NCBI GenBank assembly: GCA_041623895.1
Contig: JBFJVZ010000296.1
Span: forward strand, 1 to 10,152
Direction of reading: 5' to 3'
DNA length: 10,152 nt
Source: JBFJVZ01 sp041623895
GTDB taxonomy: Bacteria; Planctomycetota; Planctomycetia; Pirellulales; Pirellulaceae
The notes under the pieces were generated by a model. That model made no database searches and was not told the origin of the DNA. It was given only the letters and a program-made list of their open reading frames with translations. The translations under genes were made by a program, and so were the position numbers. This document shows positions 1 to 6,399 of the stretch, piece by piece (position 1 is the stretch's first letter; every line of letters begins with the position of its first letter).

Positions 1-2
1 AC

Positions 3-1703
3 ACGCCGGCCAAGGCAAAGCAACTGGAGTTTGTGCTGACAGCGATTGAGCCCGCGCGGGCCAGCCAATATCTGACGAAACACTTGGCGGCAAACCGGAT
101 CCCCAAAGACGGCAGCGGTCCGTGGATCGGCTTGATTGGCACAGCGGGTGGGCCGGGCGAACTAAAGATGTTGTTTGATCAAGTGAAGGCCGGCGGCTTC
201 GATTCGGGGGCAACCGTTCGTGCCATGGACGCGTTATATGATGCCGGGCGACTGCGAAAAATCAGTCCCGCCGGCGGCCCGGCGGGGATTGGACAACTGC
301 TTGCGGCCAACGATCCGGCGGTCAAGATGGCCGCGACCCGGTTGGCTGGCATTTGGCGATTGGGCGGTCAAATCGGCAACTTAATGAAAATCGCTAGTGA
401 CAATGGGGAGGCATTGCCGATTCGCAGTTCCGCGATCGACGCGCTGCGCACGATCGGGGGCGGTGGTGCGGTTGCAGAGCTAAAGAAGTTGACCGGCGCG
501 GAGTATTCCTTGCCCATTCGCAAACTTGCCGTTGCCTCGTTGGCTGCTTTGGGGCCGAATGAAGCGGCCCAACCATTCTTTGCCGTGTTGGCCGAAATCA
601 AAACGGAAGACGAAGGGTTGGACCTGTGGCGTGGAATGCTGTCGGGAAAAGATGCAGCCCAGACGCTCATTGCCAACATGCCGGATAATCTGTCAAAGCC
701 AGCGGCTCTTTCCGGCCTGCGAGTGGCCCGCGAAGGCGGCCGTCGTGAACCCGAGTTGGTTGCCGCCTTGATGCCGCACACGGGATTGTCAATCACGGCC
801 CAAAAGATGACACCGGAAAGAATCAAGGAAATGATCGGCCTGGTATCCAGCCAAGGTGATCCGCATCGCGGTGAAACCGTTTATCGGCGGACGGAACTTG
901 CCTGCGTCACCTGCCACGCGATCGGCGGTGTCGGCGGCAAAGTCGGTCCTGACATGACTAGCTTGGGAGCCAGCGCTCCGGTCGATTACATCATCGAGTC
1001 TCTGTATGATCCGAATGCAAAAATCAAAGAGAACTATCATTCGGTAATTGTCGCAACTGAAGAAGGCCAGGTGCTAACGGGTGTCCAGGTCTCAAGTACT
1101 GACGAAGAATTTGTGATTCGCGATGCGACCGACAAATTGATTCGGATTCCGGCTGCCGAGGTCGTCGACACAAAGAATGGCAAGTCGCTGATGCCAACCG
1201 GAGTGATCGATCGGCTTGATCAAAAAGATCAAATCGATTTGATCACCTTTCTGACCAGGCTTGGCAAACCCGGCGACTTCGACGCCAGCAAGGGCGGCGT
1301 GGCGCGAATCTACGAAGTCTTTGCGGGCACGCACCGCATGGAACAGCAGGGTGCCGACCGGATCACGAGCGGAGCCATCACGGAAGGCTGGCAACCGCTG
1401 ACTGCGCGAGTCAATGGCAGTGTCCCGGGATCGACACTTGCCGAGTTAACCACACCGCCGGCCAATATTTCTTTGGTCAATGTCTACCTGCGGACTCACA
1501 TCGAAGCCGCCAGCGACGGGCCGGTCACTTTTTCCGTTGACGGTACCGATCAGGCTGCGCTGTGGGTGGACGGTCAAGCGATCGATGGAAAGAAAACCGA
1601 TCTGAAAGCGGGTAAGCATACTGTGGTCGTTCGCTTGGATGCGCGCGGCTTGCCCGATCAATTCAAGTTGCATTCGCGCGACGTTTCCTTCGCCGTCCAA
1701 TAA
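3..1703 (+). CDS. PVC-type cytochrome c / HEAT-repeat protein, 3' part (5' truncated by window edge)
   Basis: The reading frame is open to the left edge, so the true start lies outside. Residues are numbered from the GTG at 33. Residues 1-280 are alpha-helical, HEAT-like repeats. A c-type heme site, CVTCH, is at residues 291-295 (bases 903-917), followed by GGKVGPDM. The SLMPTG motif near residue 387 probably supplies the axial methionine. This layout matches the 'putative heme-binding domain, Pirellula/Verrucomicrobium type' (TIGR02603). In that family the domain usually ends large secreted proteins that begin with a propeller-like dehydrogenase domain. Residues about 415-556 form a beta-rich tail resembling a PA14-like carbohydrate-binding fold. 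The protein is presumably periplasmic, because heme attachment occurs there, and may carry electrons from oxidation of a sugar or other organic substrate. The substrate cannot be read from this part. The next gene starts 11 bases after the TAA stop, suggesting an operon. Confidence 0.9.
   Translation, partial: TPAKAKQLEFVLTAIEPARASQYLTKHLAANRIPKDGSGPWIGLIGTAGGPGELKMLFDQVKAGGFDSGATVRAMDALYDAGRLRKISPAGGPAGIGQLLAANDPAVKMAATRLAGIWRLGGQIGNLMKIASDNGEALPIRSSAIDALRTIGGGGAVAELKKLTGAEYSLPIRKLAVASLAALGPNEAAQPFFAVLAEIKTEDEGLDLWRGMLSGKDAAQTLIANMPDNLSKPAALSGLRVAREGGRREPELVAALMPHTGLSITAQKMTPERIKEMIGLVSSQGDPHRGETVYRRTELACVTCHAIGGVGGKVGPDMTSLGASAPVDYIIESLYDPNAKIKENYHSVIVATEEGQVLTGVQVSSTDEEFVIRDATDKLIRIPAAEVVDTKNGKSLMPTGVIDRLDQKDQIDLITFLTRLGKPGDFDASKGGVARIYEVFAGTHRMEQQGADRITSGAITEGWQPLTARVNGSVPGSTLAELTTPPANISLVNVYLRTHIEAASDGPVTFSVDGTDQAALWVDGQAIDGKKTDLKAGKHTVVVRLDARGLPDQFKLHSRDVSFAVQ
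1227..1244. repeat. 18-bp perfect palindrome in a GATC cluster, inside coding sequence
   Basis: GATCAAATCGATTTGATC equals its own reverse complement. Five GATC sites lie between 1205 and 1244 (at 1205, 1209, 1218, 1227 and 1241). It encodes the acidic, helical end of the cytochrome c domain just after the axial-methionine motif, so the codons (Asp-Gln, Ile-Asp, Leu-Ile) may explain it fully. No regulatory role is implied. Confidence 0.5.
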
Positions 1704-1714
1704 CGGGCAATCCA

Positions 1715-2884
1715 ATGCGGAATTTCATCGAATTTGCGTCCTTCGCGCTGGTCGTACTTTGCGCGACGACCCGCGGCCAGCAGCCGACCGTGGTTTCGTT
1801 TAAGGATCTTGTTGAAAAATTTTCCGCCGAGTGGGGAGAGATTAAGGACATCAGCGTCTCCGACCATCCTGGCTCGGCATTTGCCGTTGCCGTCTGCGAT
1901 CAGGCCAATCGAGTTTCGGTTTCGTTTGGTTCAGGAAATCAGTGGCGAAAGCTGACCGTCGATGTTCCCTATGTCGATCGAGTCACGGTCCGCTTGTTGG
2001 ACCTGGATGGTGACCAAAAAAGCGAGCTTTTGGTTGGCAGCGACCGTGTTGAGATCTATCGGATTGGCGATCAAAAACTTGAGCGAATCTGGGTTAGCGA
2101 ACCTCTGTTCAAGTCGAAGCTTCCCGCGAAAATCGAGAGTGGCGATTTCGACGGCGACGGCAAGTTGGACCTTGCGGTGCTGAACTACAAGAAACGCGAG
2201 GAGGTCGACACTGATTCGATTCATATCTTTCATCGCGGCAACGGTCCGGCGATGGAATTTAATCTCGGCGACAAACTGACGCTGACCGACCGGCACGGCT
2301 ACCATTCGACATCCGGATTGGCAATCGGTGATTTTGTCGGCGATGGCCGGCATGAGATCGCGATCGGCAATGACAGTGGTTTTCTCTGGCTGGTTGGCGT
2401 TGAAGACAAGCGACTGAAGATTCTGGGAGCAGCGAAAGTGCCAGATGGAGGAGCAATCGGACCTGGACTGGCAACGGCAAACATTGATCGTGACAAGTAC
2501 CGGGAATTGTTGGTCGGTACCAACGGCGGCCACATCTTTGTCTGTGAGTTTGACCAGCAGGCGAATGCGGTTTGGTTATGTCGTCAAGAGACGGGTCGAC
2601 TGGCCTATGGTGTCAATGCCGAAGATTTTGACGGTGACGGCGTCGATGAATTTGTTCTCTCACGTGGAAGCGCAGGTTATGCGGGGATGACCAAGTCCGA
2701 CGTCGTCGTCCAAATTTTCAAATGTGATGATGGCAGCTTGCGAGAAACCTGGCGACAAATGACGGTCGATTCACCGCGCACGATTCTGCATGACATCGAT
2801 CATGATGGGGCCAAAGAAATCATTACCTATTCCGGCTCTGGGCTTGGTGACAAAGTCGACGTGTTTCGGCCGAACCTGGAATGA
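1715..2884 (+). CDS. Secreted FG-GAP/VCBS repeat protein, probable beta-propeller
   Basis: The protein has 389 residues. A short N-terminus with few charges and a hydrophobic stretch (about residues 5-17) looks like a Sec signal peptide, with cleavage probably near residues 20-23. The rest holds repeated Asp-rich calcium-binding loops of the DxDGDG type: DLDGDQ (95-100), DFDGDGK (144-150), DFVGDGR (206-212), NIDRDKY (256-262), DFDGDGV (304-310) and DIDHDGA (360-366). Each is followed by a beta strand such as ELLVG or EIAIG. This is the FG-GAP/VCBS pattern of seven-bladed integrin-like propellers. The loops at 256 and 360 are degenerate. No catalytic domain is visible, so it is probably a binding or scaffold protein outside the cytoplasm. 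It starts 11 bases after the cytochrome gene with no clear Shine-Dalgarno site, and its stop overlaps the next start. Co-transcription with the cytochrome suggests a shared extracytoplasmic role, which is inference. Confidence 0.85.
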   Translation: MRNFIEFASFALVVLCATTRGQQPTVVSFKDLVEKFSAEWGEIKDISVSDHPGSAFAVAVCDQANRVSVSFGSGNQWRKLTVDVPYVDRVTVRLLDLDGDQKSELLVGSDRVEIYRIGDQKLERIWVSEPLFKSKLPAKIESGDFDGDGKLDLAVLNYKKREEVDTDSIHIFHRGNGPAMEFNLGDKLTLTDRHGYHSTSGLAIGDFVGDGRHEIAIGNDSGFLWLVGVEDKRLKILGAAKVPDGGAIGPGLATANIDRDKYRELLVGTNGGHIFVCEFDQQANAVWLCRQETGRLAYGVNAEDFDGDGVDEFVLSRGSAGYAGMTKSDVVVQIFKCDDGSLRETWRQMTVDSPRTILHDIDHDGAKEIITYSGSGLGDKVDVFRPNLE

Positions 2885-3576
2885 AAATCGTTGCCATTGA
2901 ACACTCCGCCGGCGATACCGCTGCGGCGGCTGGTGAAATCGCCCAGCAGCTCGGGCATTCATTGCGAGTGATCCGCGTAGAGTCCGGCGACGCCGTGCCG
3001 ATGACGGCCGACGCTGATGTGTTGATGATATTTGGCGGGGCGGCGTCGTTAGCGGCTCGCAACCTGCCAGCCTGGATCGAGCCCGAGCGAGAGTTGGTCC
3101 GAAAATACGTCGCTGCGGGCCGCCGCGTGCTGGGAATCTGCCTGGGGTCACAGATTGTTGCTTCGGCGCTTGGCGCACCCGTGCGTCGTAACCAAAACCC
3201 CGAAGTCGGTTGGCATCTGGTCGAACGTGTCGACCGCGATTTCGCGATTGCCGATGTCTTTCCGGAACAGTTTGTGGCCTTTCATTGGCATCAAGATACG
3301 TTTGGCATCCCCGACGGGGCGCGGCACATCATTCGCTCCGAAGGTTGCGAACATCAAGGGTTTGTTCTCGAGGATCGCGTCTTCGGGTTCCAATGTCACC
3401 TCGAAGCAAACCCGCGGACGGTCGACATTTTCTTGGCCGCATCGAAAATGCACCGACAGCCGGGGCGATTCGTGCAGACGGACAGGCAGATCCGCCAAGG
3501 CACCGCACTGTATCTCGCCAAGCAAACCGAGATTCTGTCTAATTTTCTCTCGCGGTGGCTTGGTGTCGCCGTGTAG
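2881..3576 (+). CDS. Class I glutamine amidotransferase (GMP synthase glutaminase-like), stand-alone
   Basis: The protein has 231 residues and matches the COG0518 type, resembling the glutaminase domain of GMP synthase without the synthetase part. The triad is visible: nucleophile Cys87 in LGICLGSQ, His173 and Glu175 in FQCHLEA. FGGAAS (51-56) supplies the usual oxyanion glycine region, and FHWHQDTF (134-141) is the conserved pre-triad strand. There is no signal peptide, so it is cytoplasmic. The family hydrolyses glutamine or gamma-glutamyl compounds, but stand-alone members mostly lack a known substrate. The ATG overlaps the stop of the FG-GAP gene (ATGA), so translation is probably coupled. 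speA begins 69 bases downstream. A gamma-glutamyl-polyamine hydrolase role, as for PuuD, is conceivable from that neighbour, but PuuD belongs to a different subfamily and I do not claim it. Confidence 0.85.
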   Translation: MKIVAIEHSAGDTAAAAGEIAQQLGHSLRVIRVESGDAVPMTADADVLMIFGGAASLAARNLPAWIEPERELVRKYVAAGRRVLGICLGSQIVASALGAPVRRNQNPEVGWHLVERVDRDFAIADVFPEQFVAFHWHQDTFGIPDGARHIIRSEGCEHQGFVLEDRVFGFQCHLEANPRTVDIFLAASKMHRQPGRFVQTDRQIRQGTALYLAKQTEILSNFLSRWLGVAV

Positions 3577-3578
3577 AT

Positions 3579-3592
3579 CGGACGACAGTCCG
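3579..3592 (+). terminator. Weak hairpin after the amidotransferase gene
   Basis: CGGAC-GACA-GTCCG forms a 5-bp stem with a 4-base loop, starting three bases after the TAG stop and followed by TTACCTT. The stem is short and the T tract poor, so at best it is a weak terminator. The amidotransferase and speA could still be co-transcribed. Confidence 0.2.
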
Positions 3593-3619
3593 TTACCTTG
3601 CTCCATTGGCCCCACCGGA

Positions 3620-3635
3620 AACGGATACCTCCGTT
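3620..3635 (+). promoter_or_regulatory. Hairpin in the speA leader, where a Shine-Dalgarno site would sit
   Basis: AACGGA-TACC-TCCGTT is a perfect 6-bp stem with a 4-base loop ending 10 bases before the speA ATG. No GGAGG-like site is present in the leader. The hairpin could modulate initiation or be incidental. No promoter boxes are recognisable in the 69-base gap 3577-3645. Confidence 0.3.
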
Positions 3636-3645
3636 GTAAATCGAC

Positions 3646-5571
3646 ATGAGCATTACTGATTTCAGGACGTCTTGGAGCATTGCTGATTCGGCCGACTTGT
3701 ATGACATTGCCCGTTGGAGTGATGACTATTTTCATATCTCCGAAGACGGCACGCTACTCGTCTCGCCAAACCGTGATCCCTCTAAGTCCATTGACCTGAA
3801 AGAGTTGGTGGATCGGCTGGGCCAACGCGGATTGCAGCTCCCGATCCTGATTCGCTTCAACGGTATCCTGCAAGATCGATTGAAGCGAATTCACGACTGT
3901 TTTGCCAAGGCGATCAACGACCAGGGTTACCAGAATGGCTATCGCCTGGTTTATCCGATCAAGGTCAACCAGCAACGCGACGTCGTCAACGAAGTCATCA
4001 GGCATGGCCGTGAGTACGGATTCGGCGTCGAAGCGGGCAGCAAGCCGGAATTGCTGGCTGTCGTCGCTATGACTGACCCGGAAATGCCGATCATTTGTAA
4101 CGGGTTCAAGGACGAAGAATTCATCCGCATGGCGCTGCTGGCACAGCGGCTTGGCCGCACCGTCATTCCGGTCGTGGAAAAAGTCAGCGAATTGGATTTG
4201 ATCCTGCGTCTGGCACCAACTCTGGATGTGCGTCCAACGATCGGCATGCGCGTCAAGCTCGCCACCCGGGGCAGCGGTCGCTGGCAGGCAAGCGGCGGCT
4301 ACCGATCCAAGTTTGGTTTGACCGTTGCCGAAATGCTCACGCAGCTTGATCGCCTGAACGAGCGTGACATGGGTGATTGCTTCCAGTTGCTACACTTTCA
4401 CGTCGGCAGTCAGATCAGCAACATCCGCCAATTGAAATCAGCGATTCTGGAAGCCTCGCGAATTTATGTTGACCTCCGCCGCCGCGGGGCTGGTTTGCTG
4501 TATTTAGACGTGGGCGGGGGCTTGGGCGTCGACTATGACGGCTCGCTAAGCGACAGCCAGTCGAGCATGAATTACACGATGCAGGAGTACGCCAACGATG
4601 TGGTTTTCCACGTTCAATCGGTGTGTGATGAGGCAGAAGTCCCTCACCCGCAACTGATCTCGGAAAGCGGACGGGCGGTCGCGGCCCAGCACAGTGTTCT
4701 GGTCATGGAAACGCTGGGTGTCACCGCGCAAGGCAATGTGCAATCGCCACCCGGCGAAGTCCCCGAAAACTACGAGCAACCGGTGCAAGATTTATGGGAG
4801 TCGTACAAATATCTGACTGCCGAGAATATGCTGGAATCGTTTCACGATGCGCAAGTCGCGCTCGATTTGTGCATGAATCTTTTCAGCGGCGGTTATTTGC
4901 CTTTGGAACAACGTGTGGCTGCCGAAGATCTTTACTTTGCCATCTGCCATCGTGTTCAGCGATTGGCTGCTGTGATGGATCAGGTGCCGAAAGATCTTCG
5001 GCACCTCGATCGCATGCTGTCAGATATTTACTTTGCCAATTTCTCGCTATTTCAGTCGATGCCCGACTCCTGGGCGATTGGACAACTGTTTCCTGTCATG
5101 CCCATTCACCGGCTCGGTGAGCAGCCAACACGACGCGCCGTGCTGGGCGACATTACCTGCGACAGTGACGGCAAGATGGATTCATTCGTTTGCGATGGTA
5201 AACGCGGCGGCACGCTGATGCTGCACGATTTGAAAGCGAACCAGCCCTATCAGATCGCCGTGTTTATGGTTGGTGCCTACCAAGAAATCCTGGGCGACCT
5301 GCACAACTTGTTCGGCGACACACACGCCGTGCACGTGGACTTGCAAGAAGGTGGTGTGAAAGTGCAATCGATTGTCAAAGGTGACACGGTCAACGAGGTG
5401 TTGAGCTATGTGCAGTACAACGAAAAGGAACTGATCGAGAAACTGCAAGAAGCGGTTGAGCAAGCGATTCATGACGGCCGCATTGACAATCAGCAGGCCG
5501 GCCAAACGATCGAGTTTTACGAAAAGGCGCTGGCGGGATATACGTACCTGTCGACGCCAGCCAAGTCGTAG
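3646..5571 (+). CDS. speA: Biosynthetic arginine decarboxylase (SpeA), PLP-dependent
   Basis: The product is a 641-residue protein, close to the roughly 630-660 of bacterial SpeA. It decarboxylates L-arginine to agmatine, the first step of the agmatine route to putrescine and spermidine, and should be cytoplasmic. Family marks in order are: the PLP lysine Lys106 in VYPIKVNQQ, the strand HFHVGSQISN (251-260), the glycine-rich phosphate loop DVGGGLGVDYDGS (288-300), ISESGRAV (338-345), and the catalytic Cys-Asp region ITCDSDGK (503-510, Cys505). The fold is alanine-racemase type III with an added C-terminal beta domain. The ATG at 3646 gives the N-terminal WSIADSADLY segment usual in SpeA, so this start is well supported despite no clear Shine-Dalgarno site. 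A full SpeA without a visible agmatinase or agmatine deiminase gene means later steps lie elsewhere. A long hairpin follows 13 bases after the stop. Confidence 0.97.
   Translation: MSITDFRTSWSIADSADLYDIARWSDDYFHISEDGTLLVSPNRDPSKSIDLKELVDRLGQRGLQLPILIRFNGILQDRLKRIHDCFAKAINDQGYQNGYRLVYPIKVNQQRDVVNEVIRHGREYGFGVEAGSKPELLAVVAMTDPEMPIICNGFKDEEFIRMALLAQRLGRTVIPVVEKVSELDLILRLAPTLDVRPTIGMRVKLATRGSGRWQASGGYRSKFGLTVAEMLTQLDRLNERDMGDCFQLLHFHVGSQISNIRQLKSAILEASRIYVDLRRRGAGLLYLDVGGGLGVDYDGSLSDSQSSMNYTMQEYANDVVFHVQSVCDEAEVPHPQLISESGRAVAAQHSVLVMETLGVTAQGNVQSPPGEVPENYEQPVQDLWESYKYLTAENMLESFHDAQVALDLCMNLFSGGYLPLEQRVAAEDLYFAICHRVQRLAAVMDQVPKDLRHLDRMLSDIYFANFSLFQSMPDSWAIGQLFPVMPIHRLGEQPTRRAVLGDITCDSDGKMDSFVCDGKRGGTLMLHDLKANQPYQIAVFMVGAYQEILGDLHNLFGDTHAVHVDLQEGGVKVQSIVKGDTVNEVLSYVQYNEKELIEKLQEAVEQAIHDGRIDNQQAGQTIEFYEKALAGYTYLSTPAKS
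4982..5006 (+). other. Strong perfect hairpin within speA coding sequence
   Basis: AGGTGCCGAA and TTCGGCACCT are exact reverse complements of 10 bases around a 5-base loop (AGATC). It falls at about residues 446-454 of SpeA (QVPKDLRHL), in frame and without disturbing the protein. It may be chance or an mRNA structure. There is no T tract after it, so it is not a typical terminator. Confidence 0.6.
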
Positions 5572-5583
5572 TAAAGTGTGGTC

Positions 5584-5657
5584 TTATCAGCCGCCGGGCG
5601 TTAGCCCACGGTTTGTTCGTTTGTGCCGCAATAACCGGGTGCTAACGCGGCTGATAA
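5584..5657. repeat. Long imperfect inverted repeat (REP-like element), possible bidirectional terminator
   Basis: The left arm is TTATCAGCC (5584-5592), a 5-base bulge (5593-5597), then GCGTTAGCCCACGGTT (5598-5613). The right arm is AACCGGGTGCTAACGC (5633-5648) then GGCTGATAA (5649-5657). The 9-base ends pair perfectly and the 16-base inner arms have two mismatches, around a 19-base loop. AAAT follows, which is weak as a T tract on the + strand. On the opposite strand the structure is followed by a few mixed bases. The GGGCGTTAGCCC / GGTGCTAACGC core resembles intergenic palindromic repeats I recall from Pirellulaceae genomes, but that is from memory and unverified. Only one copy is in this window. 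It separates speA from the next gene. Confidence 0.75.
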
Positions 5658-5698
5658 AATTGGCGCTGTCGAACTAAATCATCAGCTGAGACGCCGAC

Positions 5699-6295
5699 GT
5701 GAACTCCAACGAATTCTCCAATGTCTCACCGGCTTTCACCTTTTGTCAAATCCCGCCGCTTTTTCAGTCGCTGGAGTTGGAGGGGCTCTTTCAGCGGTGC
5801 TGTTTGTGCGAGCGACAGCTATTGGTGGAAACGGAGTCCGTAGAGCCTTATCTGATCGAACGGATCTTTCGCGGTAGCGAACCGATCGTCGAGTATGCCA
5901 TGTGTTTCCGCTGCAAAGTTTGCCAGCAGGAGCAGATCTCCAAAAAGTCTTTGCAGCGTTTACAGCAACTATGGGATGAACGTGTCGACCAAAACGAACG
6001 GGCGGCCTGGCTGGTTGGCGGTTACCTGAAGGGCGAATTCACCGTCGACAAATGGACCGACCACTGTGTGTTGACCGGCACACCACTTTCGAAGTGCAAA
6101 GACTATCAGGTCGTCGCCTTGGCTTTCGGACACGAATTGATGTTGAGCTATCTGCCGGTGATGATCTCCGATGTCGCGATCGAAGAGATTCAAGAATTGC
6201 TGTCGGAGAAAACCAAAGGCTGGATGGATGATTTCATTTCCGACCAGTTCGGCATGCCGCCCGAGTTTCTGGAGTGTCCGCCAGTCCTGGTGTGA
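5699..6295 (+). CDS. Cysteine-rich hypothetical protein, possible metal-binding domain
   Basis: I do not recognise this 198-residue protein. The start is GTG: an in-frame TGA lies at 5687-5689 and the next Met is at residue 68, after the first cysteine cluster, so GTG is the best choice. Cysteines fall in two clusters about 30 residues apart, C34-C35-x2-C38 and C69-x2-C72-x2-C75, suggesting a zinc-ribbon or treble-clef knuckle pair. C123 and C133 (HCVLTGTPLSKC) could contribute a second site. The C-terminal half is helical and acidic (about 155-185). There is no signal peptide or membrane segment, so it is likely cytoplasmic. It follows the hairpin repeat, lies 127 bases after speA, and ends in the convergent gap. 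Codon use looks like its neighbours, and the protein-like composition supports a real gene. Function unknown. Confidence 0.75.
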   Translation: MNSNEFSNVSPAFTFCQIPPLFQSLELEGLFQRCCLCERQLLVETESVEPYLIERIFRGSEPIVEYAMCFRCKVCQQEQISKKSLQRLQQLWDERVDQNERAAWLVGGYLKGEFTVDKWTDHCVLTGTPLSKCKDYQVVALAFGHELMLSYLPVMISDVAIEEIQELLSEKTKGWMDDFISDQFGMPPEFLECPPVLV

Positions 6296-6358
6296 GTCGG
6301 CGATGTAACGGCGCAGTCCAGGACCAGGAGAACGCCGGACTGAGGAAGCAATCTGAGC

Positions 6359-6386
6359 CTGCGGATTGTTCGCGGGCATTCCGCAG
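6359..6386. terminator. Possible terminator hairpin in the convergent gap
   Basis: CTGCGGA (6359-6365) and TCCGCAG (6380-6386) are exact 7-base inverted repeats around a 14-base loop, between two convergent genes (gap 6296-6399). Neither side has a real T tract. A second weak pair, GTCCTGG/CCAGGAC at 6284-6324, overlaps the stop codon of the cysteine-rich gene. Nothing else is seen in the gap. Confidence 0.3.
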
Positions 6387-6399
6387 CCCCAGGAAACGT

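Noticed and set aside
1931..2533. Open 200-codon frame on the - strand opposite the FG-GAP gene
   Set aside because: Its composition is that of an antisense shadow, and the + strand frame has clear repeated Asp-rich motifs and a signal peptide.
3148..3735. Open 195-codon frame on the - strand spanning the amidotransferase end and the speA start
   Set aside because: It is antisense to two well-supported genes, covers the intergenic gap and shows no domain motif.
6284..6324. Inverted pair GTCCTGG/CCAGGAC as a terminator
   Set aside because: The stem is 7 bases, has a long spacer, overlaps a stop codon and lacks a T tract.
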